In this document: one piece after another, positions 37,363 to 46,476 of the stretch | Position numbering within the stretch: the stretch's first letter is position 1 | How the letters are laid out: every line of letters starts with the position of its first letter | Source of the DNA: Paenibacillus dokdonensis | GTDB taxonomy: Bacteria > Bacillota > Bacilli > Paenibacillales > Paenibacillaceae | Assembly: GCF_004916975.1 (NCBI RefSeq) | Contig: NZ_STGQ01000001.1 | Span: 2,157,939-2,221,938 of the forward strand | DNA: 64,000 nucleotides | Reading direction: 5' to 3' | Notes under the pieces: model-generated | Told to the model about the DNA's origin: nothing | What the model saw: only the letters and a program-made list of their open reading frames with translations | Database searches by the model: none | Program-made: the position numbers and the translations under genes

Positions 37363-38590
37363 TACAGTCCTATTGATGGAAGAGGGGGATACAAATGAGA
37401 TTATTTGAAATACTTTTAGTTCTATCCTGTTTGGCTTTACTACTCGATTTATTGTTTATTAAAAGAAGCGCACAGAAAACAGGAGTGCTTCTGAGTATAG
37501 GAAGCAGCGTTATATTCGTAGTTCAATTGTTGGTTGAGGGATACAGATGGCAGTTGCTTTTGGTATATATCATGACGGCTCTACTCCTACTCATCGTGTT
37601 ATTCAGACATTCAAGAAAGATGCTAGATATAAAATTAGGGAAGATATTGAAATATATTTTATCTTCCATCATCGTCATTCTACTTGTTGTTTCTACCAGC
37701 TTGTCTGTATACTTGCCTGTCTTTCATTTGCCTAAGCCTGATGGTCCAGAGAAAGTGGGTACGCAAACATTTCATTTTACGGATCAAAACCGAGATGAAG
37801 TCTTAACTGAAGATCAAAGTGACAAGAGGGAGCTAATGGTTCAAGTTTGGTACCCTACTGAAAATAAGAATAACAACAAGCGTGAAGCGCTTTTTCCAAA
37901 AGATAAAGAAATGTTCAAAAAGTATATTCAGACATACGCTAAATCTTTAAACCTTCCCGATTTTGTGTTCGATTACTGGAAGTATAGTAAAACCAACTCT
38001 TATGAAAATGTAGAAATATTACCTTCTACAAGTCCATATCCCTTGGTACTGCTATCTCATGGTATGGGAACCAGTAGAGTTCTACATGCATCACAAGCTG
38101 AGAATCTTGCCAGTCATGGGTTTATCGTGGTCACAATCGATCATACGTATAGCACCTTTGCTACCATTTTTCCGGATGGTCATGTAGCGGACTATAAAAC
38201 AAAGATAACAACAATAGATGATCGTGAAAGAATTGGGAATATATGGACGAGAGACGTAGAGTTTGTAATCAATCAAATTGAAAAGCTGAATTCAGGTACA
38301 ATCGAAAGTCAATTTAAAGGGAAAATAGATTTAAACAACCTAGGCGTGATGGGGCATTCTTTTGGAGGTGCAACGGCGTTTAATACAACTTATTTAGATC
38401 ATAGAATCAAGGCCGGGATCAATATGGACGGGTCACTATTTGAAGTGGAAAATAGAGATGTTATAAACAAGCCGTTTATGTTCATAAGATCGGGAAGTTT
38501 TAAAGACTGGTTAGTAGATTTTAAAAATAATAAAGATTCGGATAATGAAATAACTAAACAACTTTCAGATGAGCTGCACATTATTGAGTG

Positions 38591-40022
38591 TTTTGCATAA
38601 ACTTGATCCCTTGATACACAAGGATTTCTAAGCATAAAAAAGGGACTTCACCCCAACTTGGAGAAGTTTTTCGGTGACCAAACCAAAAACCCCAAGAACG
38701 GAGGAAGTCACCTTGTATATTCTACAAGAAAGTCTATTTTCCTTTGAAGATATGCTAAAAATGAATTCAAAAGATCGATTGCCAATCTTCTTTGGCGTCT
38801 TGGATCTTCGTCCTTACGCCAAACAACTGAGAAGTTGTTCACCCCGAGGTGCTGATGGTCATTGTAGAGAAGGGATTTTACGTGCACTCTTAGCCGCACC
38901 ACTTGAGCATATTCAAACTTTTACGGGCTTGCATCATCGTTTGGATACCGATCTTCGATTTCGCTATCAGTGTGGACTTCCGCTAGATCGCGAAGTCCCT
39001 TCCATCTCGACGTTAAGCCGAGTCTTCAGCGAGCTGACTAAGAAAAACCTGGCTAAGCAACTCTTCGAAGATCTGGTCAAACGCTGTCAGCAAGACGGCA
39101 TTATTGATGGCAGCCACGTTGCAATCGATAGCGCCGCCATCCATGCTTTCGAAAAGAAGCAGCCCAAACGAAAAAGCGAGCAGACCGGCAATGCGAATTG
39201 GGGTGCGAAATTTGACTCCTTCGGAAACAAGGTGACTTGGTTCGGTTACAAGCTCCATTTGGCTGTGGATACAAAAAGCGAATTGCCGCTCGCACTGGAA
39301 GTCACGCCAGCGCATGTCAATGACGGGGAAATGGCACCGGGTTTGATTGAAAAGGCGGCTGTCAAAACAAAGGCGCGATTCTTTATGCTCGATGCGGGCT
39401 ACGACCAAATGAAAGTTTACGAAGCCGCTCGAAACGTGAAGGCGCAAGCCATTATTCCCCTCAACCCCCGAGGAGAGAAAGAACCTCCTGCTGGGATGAC
39501 ATCAAACGGAACGCCTTGTTGCTCGATGGGATTCGCGATGACTTATTGGGGTGCTGACGGTGATTACTTGAAGTTCCGATGTCCTCACGCCACGGGTAAA
39601 GTTGATTGCCCGTTAGGAATGTCCGCCTGTTCGCCTTCCAACTATGGCATGGTCGTCAAAGTAGATGCAAAGGACGATCTTCGGCGATCTAGCAGCCCGC
39701 ATCGGGATACCAAACGCTGGAAGGAGCTTTACAACGAACGTACCAGCGTGGAACGATGCAACTCCAGAATGAAAACCTATCTTACTGCAGATGACATGCA
39801 TGTCTGGGGCATTCAGAAAGTAACGACTCACCAGTATCTGAATGCCATCGTCCTGCTTGTATCCGCTCTTTCTGCTACCACTAGAAAGAACCAAAACGCA
39901 GCTTAAAAATTTGCAAACGCTGAAATTCTGCAGGTCTGCCCATTTTTAGAATTGAGCCACTACAATTCCCCGGATGCAATTAGATTTTGCTGCCTTTCTA
40001 ACAAAAACGGAATTATGCAAAA
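38591..40022 (+). mobile_element. Insertion sequence, 1432 bp, DDE transposase, 2-bp target duplication
   Basis: The ends are 10-bp perfect inverted repeats: TTTTGCATAA (38591-38600) and TTATGCAAAA (40013-40022). TG occurs on both sides (38589-38590 and 40023-40024), and deleting IS plus one TG restores an open hydrolase frame. It carries one transposase gene. The family is IS5/IS1182-like by its transposase; I cannot name the element. Confidence 0.88.
38713..39906 (+). CDS. IS transposase, DUF772/DDE type
   Basis: The 397-residue protein has an N-terminal DUF772-like domain (GADGHCREGILRALLAAPLE) and a DDE core: VAIDSAAIHAF, FFMLDAGYDQMKVY, and the C-terminal ERTSVERCNSRMK with the catalytic glutamate. 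TTG 38713 after GGAGGAAG is preferred; a GTG at 38674 is also in frame. GGTGAC (38673-38678) can pair with GTCACC (38707-38712) over the ribosome binding site, a common way for IS elements to silence read-through expression. The frame is intact, so the IS may be active. Confidence 0.88.
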   Translation: MYILQESLFSFEDMLKMNSKDRLPIFFGVLDLRPYAKQLRSCSPRGADGHCREGILRALLAAPLEHIQTFTGLHHRLDTDLRFRYQCGLPLDREVPSISTLSRVFSELTKKNLAKQLFEDLVKRCQQDGIIDGSHVAIDSAAIHAFEKKQPKRKSEQTGNANWGAKFDSFGNKVTWFGYKLHLAVDTKSELPLALEVTPAHVNDGEMAPGLIEKAAVKTKARFFMLDAGYDQMKVYEAARNVKAQAIIPLNPRGEKEPPAGMTSNGTPCCSMGFAMTYWGADGDYLKFRCPHATGKVDCPLGMSACSPSNYGMVVKVDAKDDLRRSSSPHRDTKRWKELYNERTSVERCNSRMKTYLTADDMHVWGIQKVTTHQYLNAIVLLVSALSATTRKNQNAA

Positions 40023-40311
40023 TGCTCTATTAAAAATGTTATCAATCAGGGGGGAAATGCGATTTATATAGAAGGAACCCAGCACTTCAATTTCACGGAC
40101 CTTCAATTCTATTCTGAGTTGATTAAACTGACTGGGATAACAGGAGATATAAATGGTAAAAGAGGATCAAGCATCGTAAATCAAAATGTACTCGATTTCT
40201 TTAATAAGCAACTGAAAGGAACGGGTGGAAATCTGATTCAGGGTCCGAACGACATGTATCCAGAGGTAAAATTTATAAATCCGGAAGACCTTTAACCGCG
40301 TAGAGTGACTT

Positions 40312-40364
40312 GCTACGGCGTCATGTGCAAGCTTCATTGCAAATGACGCCGTAGCATTTTTTTT
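40312..40364 (+). terminator. Terminator after the interrupted hydrolase
   Basis: A perfect 13-bp outer stem (40312-40324 with 40343-40355) with an inner TGCAA/TTGCA stem, followed by ATTTTTTTT. It resembles the terminator at 36186 in sequence. Confidence 0.92.
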
Positions 40365-40368
40365 ACAT

Positions 40369-40408
40369 ATTCATGCTCCGTTCATATTGCCGCCATTGGG
40401 AGTACATA
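40369..40408 (+). promoter_or_regulatory. Direct-repeat promoter of hydrolase copy B
   Basis: ATTCATGCTCC (40369-40379) and GTTCATATTGC (40380-40390) repeat the layout at 36235, with the same 13-bp gap to TACATA. The second repeat and the GGGAGTACAT block are conserved; the first repeat has drifted. Confidence 0.58.
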
Positions 40409-40475
40409 TTCGTCGTATAAGCTTTTTATTACGGCGGTTTAAGATAGTCCAATAAACAGATAAAGACAGGAGAAG

Positions 40476-41462
40476 ATGAGAGTGACACAAACAGAGGAAA
40501 TGAAAACGAAGAATGGAACGAAATTAAAGAAAGCACGCAATATTTTGCTTAAAACCATAGGAGCAATTGTGATAGTCATTGTTCTTTTTCTAGGCATTGT
40601 TTATTCCGTTAATGTGATCAGTAACCTCTCGGAGCAAAAGAGAATAGAGCCCTATGGTCAGCATGTATCAGTAGACGGGAAAAATATGAATGTGTTGATT
40701 CAAGGAAATGGCGAAGAGACCGTCGTGCTACTACCTGGTTATGGAACAGCAGCACCTGCCCTTGATTATAAGCCGCTAGTGGAAGAGCTATCTCCATTTT
40801 ATAAAGTCGTCGTGATTGAGCCTTTTGGTTATGGATTAAGTGATGTAACCGAAAAAGAACGGAGCATAGAAAATATTGTGAGTGAGACTCATGAAGCGCT
40901 TCAGAGTCTTAATATTGACCGATATATTCTAATGGCCCATTCCATTTCAGGCATTTACGGACTCGATTATGTGAACAAGTATCCAAACGAAGTAAGTGCA
41001 TTTGTCGGAATCGATAGCAGTGTTCCAACGCAAGGCGGTACGGATGATGAATTTCCGACAGAAACTTATAAACTACTCAAAAACTCAGGTTTCTTCAGAT
41101 TGCTAATGAAACTAAGCCCTGACCAACTTGTTACACCAATAGTTGATGATGAAACAAAAGAACAGATAAGAATCCTTTCTCTCAAAAACATGTTTAATCC
41201 CAACATCTTGAATGAAGGAGAAAATTTTAATCATAATTTTAAAGCAGCTCAAAATTTAACTTTCCCTAAAAATCTTCCTGTTATTTTCTTTTTACAAGCG
41301 AATGATACAGAGACTGAAGGATGGATACCACTGCATGAAGAGCAAGTCAAAAATTCTGTGCATGGAAAAGTAATAACAATGGAAGGAGAGCATTATTTAC
41401 ATCATACGAAATATAAAGAAATCGCTGAAAACTTTATGGGATTTATGAAAGAAATAAAATAA
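40476..41462 (+). CDS. Membrane-anchored alpha/beta hydrolase, copy B
   Basis: The 328-residue paralogue of the gene at 36347 has an N-terminal membrane helix (about 27-48), LLPGYGTAAPALDY, elbow MAHSISG (Ala in place of the first Gly), and GEHYLHHTKYKE. The centre (about 205-260) has diverged most. CAGGAG precedes ATG 40476. The duplicated block includes the terminator, promoter and gene, and lies about 4.1 kb from copy A. Confidence 0.85.
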   Translation: MRVTQTEEMKTKNGTKLKKARNILLKTIGAIVIVIVLFLGIVYSVNVISNLSEQKRIEPYGQHVSVDGKNMNVLIQGNGEETVVLLPGYGTAAPALDYKPLVEELSPFYKVVVIEPFGYGLSDVTEKERSIENIVSETHEALQSLNIDRYILMAHSISGIYGLDYVNKYPNEVSAFVGIDSSVPTQGGTDDEFPTETYKLLKNSGFFRLLMKLSPDQLVTPIVDDETKEQIRILSLKNMFNPNILNEGENFNHNFKAAQNLTFPKNLPVIFFLQANDTETEGWIPLHEEQVKNSVHGKVITMEGEHYLHHTKYKEIAENFMGFMKEIK

Positions 41463-41470
41463 TCGTTCAC

Positions 41471-41500
41471 TTGACATGTCATCGTTCGGTGTCCTACACT
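41471..41500 (+). promoter_or_regulatory. Promoter of the ArsR-type regulator gene
   Basis: TTGACA (41471-41476) and TACACT (41495-41500) are 18 bp apart. GGTGTC occurs in the spacer (41489-41494) and again about 22 bp downstream, next to AGACA, giving possible repressor half-sites. Confidence 0.6.
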
Positions 41501-41590
41501 CATTTAGACAACAAAAGGTGTCTTATTAGGTTAGTATGAAGTTTACTCGTTTGTATTACAGGAAATATTGATGAAAAGGTGGGGGGGATT

Positions 41591-41920
41591 ATGAACGAAA
41601 AAAGCCAAGTAAGGGATGTTTATGACGCTGTTGCCGATCCAACAAGGCGGAAATTACTTCAAATGTTGGCAGATGTTGAGGAATTACCCCTATATGAAAT
41701 AACGGTTCATTTTCAAATGGGTCGTACTGCAGTTTCTAAGCACTTGGCTATCCTTAAAGATGCTGATCTTGTCATTGCTCGAAGGGTTGGTAGAGAAACG
41801 AGGTATCGGTTGAATGCCGCCCCACTCCAAGAAATTCAAGATTGGGTATCATTTTACGAAGGATTCTGGAAAGAGAGAATTGGGGAGAACTCTAAAAATG
41901 TTTTGAAAACACAGTATTAA
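41591..41920 (+). CDS. ArsR-family transcriptional regulator
   Basis: The 109-residue winged-helix protein has the family pattern VADPTRRKLLQMLADVEEL, recognition helix MGRTAVSKHLAILKDADLV and wing GRETRYRLN. No Cys metal site is visible; this subtype usually pairs with SRPBCC or DUF1801 genes. ATG 41591 follows GTGGGGGGG. It precedes the YdeI-like gene by 23 bp and probably regulates it and itself. Confidence 0.9.
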   Translation: MNEKSQVRDVYDAVADPTRRKLLQMLADVEELPLYEITVHFQMGRTAVSKHLAILKDADLVIARRVGRETRYRLNAAPLQEIQDWVSFYEGFWKERIGENSKNVLKTQY

Positions 41921-41943
41921 TACGAAGAAGAAGGGTGTGCTTG

Positions 41944-42537
41944 ATGACTACTAGTCGATTGAATCCTAAGGTTGATGAATATATAAACAAATCCAAAAAG
42001 TGGAAGAAAGAGTATGAGAAGCTGAGAAATATCGTTCTTGATTGTGAGCTGACAGAAGAATTTAAGTGGATGCATCCTTGCTACACGTTTGACAATAAAA
42101 ACATCGTTTTAATACATGGATTTAAAGAATATTGTGCGATTCTGTTTAACAAAGGTGCCTTGTTACAGGATACCCATCGGATTCTAATTCAACAAACGGA
42201 GAATGTACAGGCGGCGCGTCAAATTAGGTTCACAAATGTTCAAGAAATCATTGAAATGGAAACTATTTTGAAGGCCTATATATATGATGCCATTGAAGTT
42301 GAAAAGGCTGGTTTGGAAGTTAATTTCAAAAAGAATACAGAATTCATAATTGCTGAAGAATTTCAAATTAAATTAGATGAAATCCCTGCCTTGAAAACTG
42401 CCTTTGAAGCGTTGACACCCGGACGGCAAAGAGCATACCTTCTTCATTTTTCTGGACCCAAGCAATCCAAAACCAGGGAGTCAAGGGTAGAAAAATGCAT
42501 GCCGAAAATTCTGGGTGGAAAAGGATTAAATGATTAG
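41944..42537 (+). CDS. YdeI/DUF1801-family protein
   Basis: The 197-residue protein has the DUF1801-type core (FKWMHPCYTFDNKNIVLIHGFKEYCAILF) and the C-terminal YdeI/OmpD-associated region (LTPGRQRAYLLHFSGPKQSKTRESRVEKCM). Such proteins are linked to envelope stress and peptide resistance, but the mechanism is unknown. ATG 41944 is preferred over GTG 41935 because AGAAGGG then has normal spacing. It forms a two-gene operon with the ArsR regulator. Confidence 0.85.
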   Translation: MTTSRLNPKVDEYINKSKKWKKEYEKLRNIVLDCELTEEFKWMHPCYTFDNKNIVLIHGFKEYCAILFNKGALLQDTHRILIQQTENVQAARQIRFTNVQEIIEMETILKAYIYDAIEVEKAGLEVNFKKNTEFIIAEEFQIKLDEIPALKTAFEALTPGRQRAYLLHFSGPKQSKTRESRVEKCMPKILGGKGLND

Positions 42538-42566
42538 ATTAAATGAAGAATTTTATAATAGTAATG

Positions 42567-42612
42567 AAAAAGCTCAATTTCCCTATTCATTTACGGAGAA
42601 GTTGGGCTTTTT
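42567..42612 (+). terminator. Terminator after the YdeI-like gene
   Basis: An imperfect stem of about 16 bp, A-rich at the 5' base and ending GGGCTTTTTT. Confidence 0.75.
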
Positions 42613-42766
42613 AGTATTGGAATTTCCTTATCGTTGTGAATCCTTACTTTCCTATCGTTACCCGAGAAGAAGTTTTTTGTTCGTTAAAAAGAGGCTGTAA
42701 ACCTTGTTCCTATCAGGAAAATCGGAGCAGATCCGGAATTGCCAATAAAAATTTGCAAATTAGGGA

Positions 42767-42832
42767 TTGAAACCGCTTTATCAATGTAATATAATTTTAT
42801 TACGATAATAAATTATTATAACGATAATTAAA
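42767..42832 (+). promoter_or_regulatory. Promoter and AT-rich operator of the YheO-type operon
   Basis: TTGAAA (42767-42772) and TATAAT (42790-42795) have an ideal 17-bp spacer. Just downstream ACGATAAT occurs twice (near 42803 and 42822) around an AT-rich palindrome, suggesting repressor binding at the transcription start, perhaps by the regulator itself. Confidence 0.68.
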
Positions 42833-42872
42833 AAACACATAAAGCAGGCAGGGAAGGAGACAGATATTATCC

Positions 42873-43544
42873 ATGAACGGAAACCAGCAGTTTCTTGAGA
42901 AGTTTTTCCCGATTGCTTCATTTATTGCAGCCATTATTGGACCTAAGTGTGAAGTGGTTGTGCATGATATCAGTGATCCAGAAAGATCGATTATTTTTAT
43001 TGAAAACGGTCACATCAGCGGGCGCAAGGTTGGAGATGCCTCCACCGATCTGGTTCTTAAACTGTTGAAAGCGGAAGCATATCGGGAAGAGCAGTTTATT
43101 GCCAATTACAAGGCTTCGGGCAAACTGGGTCAAAGCTTCAGATCATCCACCTTTTTTATAAAAAATGACGAGCATGAGCTGGTGGGACTGATGTGCCTGA
43201 ACATTGACATTACCCATATGGAGGTCGCTGCGGAGTGGATTCAGCATATTTTGCAGGGAGAATCTCTGCTACCGCCATCCTCGATTGAGGCGCCGCAGGA
43301 GGACAAGCAGGCCAAGGAATATTTACAGGGAAACGCGGATGATTTGCTTCAGCATATGATCACATCGGTACTCAGCAAAATAACAATTCCTGCTGACCGG
43401 CTATCCTCACAAGAGAAAATTGAGCTAGTGCGAGATTTGAACGAGCAGGGCGTATTTTTGCTGAAAGGCGGCGTATCTCAGGTGGCAGCTTCATTATCGA
43501 TATCAGAGCCTACGGTGTACCGCTATTTGCAAAAGCTGAAATAA
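42873..43544 (+). CDS. YheO/DauR-type transcriptional regulator (PAS-like plus HTH)
   Basis: The 223-residue protein has the YheO-like PAS domain (about 10-120; GPKCEVVVHDISDPERSIIF, GLMCLNIDIT) and a C-terminal HTH (about 180-223; VSQVAASLSISEPTVYRYLQ). Family members include DauR, which controls D-arginine catabolism. It is first in a line of genes for an aminotransferase-fold lyase, an NhaC antiporter and RidA, so it likely senses an amino acid. Confidence 0.85.
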   Translation: MNGNQQFLEKFFPIASFIAAIIGPKCEVVVHDISDPERSIIFIENGHISGRKVGDASTDLVLKLLKAEAYREEQFIANYKASGKLGQSFRSSTFFIKNDEHELVGLMCLNIDITHMEVAAEWIQHILQGESLLPPSSIEAPQEDKQAKEYLQGNADDLLQHMITSVLSKITIPADRLSSQEKIELVRDLNEQGVFLLKGGVSQVAASLSISEPTVYRYLQKLK

Positions 43545-43584
43545 TCACGATCATGTATACGTACGATCAAGGGAAGGTGACATC

Positions 43585-44760
43585 ATGAAATATAATTTTG
43601 ACCAAATCATCAGCAGATTCGGCACGAATAGCGCGAAGTGGGACGGAATGGCCCGGTCCCTGGGAAGGGATATGATCGCACTTTCGGTAGCCGACATGGA
43701 TTTGCCAGCGCCACCGGTCGTGGTGGAGCGGGTAACGGAGATGGCAGAACACGGAATATACGGTTATACGGATCCGTTCCCGCCATATTTCGATGCTGTA
43801 CAAGGGTGGCTGTCCAAAGCCTACGATTGGCAAGTGCCGCAGGAATGGATCGTATTTTGCCCGCGGATCGTACAGGCCGTGTCGGTTATTATTCAGAAAT
43901 TGACGGAGAAAGGAGACCGTATTTTAGTCCATACCCCGGCCTATCAGCCTGTTGCGAAGGCGGTTTCGCTAAATGACAGACAGCTAGTGGAGAGTCCGCT
44001 GCAGCTCGTGAGCGGGAGGTATGAGATCGATTTTGAAGACATGGAGCGACAGATGAGTGAGGGTGTAAAAATGGTCATGTTGGTCTCCCCGCATAACCCG
44101 ACGGGAAGGGTATGGACGATCGATGAGCTGAAGCGGATCAGTGAGTTGTGTATAAAATATGATGCGCTTATCGTATCCGACGATATTCATGCAGATTTCA
44201 TCCATGCAGGTCATGAACATACCGTGATTGCCAAGCTATCGGATGAGGTGGCAGACCGTTCGATTATCTGTACTTCTCCAGGAAAAACCTTTAATCTCGC
44301 AAGTTTGGAAATTGCCAACATTATCATTCCTAACATGCAGCTGCGGGAAATCTTTAAGGAAGGATTGCAGCAGGCAGGCATTCATAACCCAACCTTTTTC
44401 TCGGTACCGGCCTTGGAAGTGGCCTATACGGCAAGCGATGAATGGCTGGACGAGCTTCGCGCTTATATTTCGGACAATATTGCTTATACGATGGATTTTA
44501 TAAAGGCGCAGATGCCTGAACTCAAAGTTATTCAGCCTGAAGGAACCTATTTATTGTGGGTGGATTGCACAGCCTGCAGCAGTGATGAAAGCGGTTTAAT
44601 TGAATGGATTCAAGAAAAGAGCAGGGTAAGTGTGAGCTACGGAACCTCCTTCGGGGTGTACGGTGAGGGCTTTATTCGCCTGAACGTTGCTGCTCCAAGG
44701 CCTCTTCTTCAGGTAGCGCTTCAGCGTATGGCAGATCACTATCCTTTATACCAGAAGTAG
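43585..44760 (+). CDS. PLP-dependent cystathionine beta-lyase / aminotransferase, PatB/MalY type
   Basis: The 391-residue fold-type I enzyme has the family motifs SVADMDLPAPP, GIYGYTDPFPPYFDAV, SPHNPTGRVW, SDDIHADF, and the PLP lysine in TSPGKTFNLASLEI. It cleaves C-S bonds of cystathionine or cysteine-type substrates, giving ammonia, pyruvate and a thiol. GGGAAGGTG precedes ATG 43585. The downstream RidA fits, because such lyases release reactive 2-aminoacrylate that RidA clears. Confidence 0.9.
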   Translation: MKYNFDQIISRFGTNSAKWDGMARSLGRDMIALSVADMDLPAPPVVVERVTEMAEHGIYGYTDPFPPYFDAVQGWLSKAYDWQVPQEWIVFCPRIVQAVSVIIQKLTEKGDRILVHTPAYQPVAKAVSLNDRQLVESPLQLVSGRYEIDFEDMERQMSEGVKMVMLVSPHNPTGRVWTIDELKRISELCIKYDALIVSDDIHADFIHAGHEHTVIAKLSDEVADRSIICTSPGKTFNLASLEIANIIIPNMQLREIFKEGLQQAGIHNPTFFSVPALEVAYTASDEWLDELRAYISDNIAYTMDFIKAQMPELKVIQPEGTYLLWVDCTACSSDESGLIEWIQEKSRVSVSYGTSFGVYGEGFIRLNVAAPRPLLQVALQRMADHYPLYQK

Positions 44761-44795
44761 TCAGCAATTCATTTTATCCCAGGGGGAATACAACG

Positions 44796-46322
44796 ATGAC
44801 TGAGCCAAACAAGGGAAAAAACATCAAGGAACCAACGCTGTTTTTGGCTTTACTTCCGATTATTACGATGGTCGTGCTGCTGTGCTTAGGATATGTGATG
44901 TTCGAGCTACCACCTGAACCGCTTATTATTGCGTCAACGGTTGTCGCAGGAATCATTGCGGTTAAACTGGGCCACAGCTACAATGATATATTGAATTCCA
45001 TTGCCCAAAAAATCGCCAAAACGATGCCGGCCATTCTGATCCTGATTACCGTAGGATTCATGATCGGCGCATGGATGGTGGGCGGTACGATTCCGATGAT
45101 GATTTATTACGGGCTCAAAATTATTAACCCGCAGTTTTTGTTAATTACCGCATTTTTGGTGACATCGGTCGTATCGGTCTGTACAGGTACATCATGGGGA
45201 TCGGCGGGCACGATCGGGGTCGCGTTTATGGGCGTCGGCGCCGGCTTGGATGCGAATCTGGCAGCCGTTGCAGGTGCGGTTGTAGCCGGTGCCTATTTCG
45301 GTGACAAACTATCACCGCTGTCGGATACAACGAATATTGCCTCTCTGTCTACCGGAGTGAATCTGTATGAGCATATTGGACATTTGCTGTATACGACACT
45401 GCCTTCGTTTATCGTAGCCGGAATTGTCTATGTGATTACCGGTCTGAACACGCATGCATCCGGCGTGGGTGTTCCTGAAAAAGTGGGTACCATCATGGAT
45501 ACCTTAAGCACGATTTACCATTGGAATTTACTGCTTATTGTTCCGATACTCATCGTGTTATACGGCTCGATCCGAAAAAAACCAACACTACCGGTCATGC
45601 TGCTGTCCTCAGCCTTTGCGATGGCCAATGCACTGATATTCCAAGGTTTCTCTCTGCATGATGTCGTAAGTTCTGTACTGAACGGATTCGACATCACGAT
45701 GGTTCCCGTGAAGGGATTTGATCCGGCTGCGGTCATTCCGGATGTGCCGAAGCTTCTGAACCGCGGTGGAATGAACTCCATGATGGGAACACTGTTAATC
45801 TGTTTCAGTGCTATCACGTTTGCGGGCACGATTTCGCTCACGAAATCGCTCGAGCTGATTGTGAACAAAATCCTGAAGCATGTACACTCCACAGGTTCGC
45901 TGATCGTGGCGACAATTGTAACCGGTTTAACGATGATTGGCGTCACAAGCAACGGTCAGGTTTCGATTCTGATGCCTGGAGAAATGCTGCGTGAGGCGTA
46001 TATCCGTCGGGGATTGCATCCGAAGAATCTCGGGCGGACGGTCGAAGACTCCGCAGCGATAACAGAACCGATCCTGCCTTGGACTGCAGCAGGTGCATAT
46101 ATGGCCGGTACCCTGGGCGTCGCAACGCTTGCATATTTGCCATGGGCAATGCTGTGCTGGACAGGAATTATTTTCGCTACGATCTGGGGCTTTACCGGAT
46201 TTGGGATCGCCAAGCTGACACCGGAGCAGCAAGAGGAAATGCTAAAAGAGTATGACGGACAGGGTGGAGGAGAAATGAACCAGAAGCCAACCGCAGCTGC
46301 AAAAGCAGCGCAAGCCAATTAA
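44796..46322 (+). CDS. NhaC-family Na+/H+ antiporter
   Basis: The 508-residue protein has about 12 membrane segments and the family blocks SVCTGTSWGSAGTIG, GAYFGDKLSPLSDTTNIAS, and TEPILPWTAAGAYMAGTLG. The family includes Na+/H+ and malate/lactate or amino-acid exchangers. Within this operon it may exchange an organic acid or amino acid instead of serving pH control alone. Start ATG 44796, after AGGGGGAA. Confidence 0.9.
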   Translation: MTEPNKGKNIKEPTLFLALLPIITMVVLLCLGYVMFELPPEPLIIASTVVAGIIAVKLGHSYNDILNSIAQKIAKTMPAILILITVGFMIGAWMVGGTIPMMIYYGLKIINPQFLLITAFLVTSVVSVCTGTSWGSAGTIGVAFMGVGAGLDANLAAVAGAVVAGAYFGDKLSPLSDTTNIASLSTGVNLYEHIGHLLYTTLPSFIVAGIVYVITGLNTHASGVGVPEKVGTIMDTLSTIYHWNLLLIVPILIVLYGSIRKKPTLPVMLLSSAFAMANALIFQGFSLHDVVSSVLNGFDITMVPVKGFDPAAVIPDVPKLLNRGGMNSMMGTLLICFSAITFAGTISLTKSLELIVNKILKHVHSTGSLIVATIVTGLTMIGVTSNGQVSILMPGEMLREAYIRRGLHPKNLGRTVEDSAAITEPILPWTAAGAYMAGTLGVATLAYLPWAMLCWTGIIFATIWGFTGFGIAKLTPEQQEEMLKEYDGQGGGEMNQKPTAAAKAAQAN

Positions 46323-46350
46323 CGACGCATTGATATGCTCAAGAAGGTAT

Positions 46351-46425
46351 TTGCAAAAATTCGGGTTACGGCTGCCTGAATGTTGAAATGTCTTCCTAGT
46401 CGCATCGCTGACCGGATTTTTGCAA
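46351..46425 (+). repeat. Long hairpin between the nhaC-like and ridA-like genes
   Basis: The 14-nt arms 46351-46364 (TTGCAAAAATTCGG) and 46412-46425 (CCGGATTTTTGCAA) pair fully with one G-U, enclosing 47 nt. It is followed by no T-run, so it is not a simple terminator; it may stabilise or separate the two parts of the transcript. Confidence 0.55.
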
Positions 46426-46476
46426 TGACAATAACTATATAAGCGTTTATCCAGCGCGAACAAGGAGAGAGAAACC

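Larger units (their letters stand above)
37395..40295 (+). pseudogene. Membrane-bound PAF-acetylhydrolase-like hydrolase interrupted by an insertion sequence
   Basis: The 5' part (37395-38590) encodes about four membrane helices (residues 1-120) and a hydrolase with the elbow GVMGHSFGGATAF. An IS sits at 38591-40022. The 3' part (40025-40295) continues in frame after removal of the IS and one TG copy: ...LHIIE-C-SIKNVINQGGNAIYIEG, then HFNFTDLQFYS with the catalytic histidine, to TAA 40295. Total about 490 residues when joined. The 401-residue product now made lacks the C-terminal histidine and is likely inactive. Confidence 0.85.

Noticed and set aside
38091..38276. Minus-strand frame inside the interrupted hydrolase.
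   Set aside because: Shadow frame lacking any ribosome binding site.
45515..46318. Long antisense frames over the NhaC gene.
   Set aside because: Expected shadows of a GC-richer membrane protein gene; no start signals.
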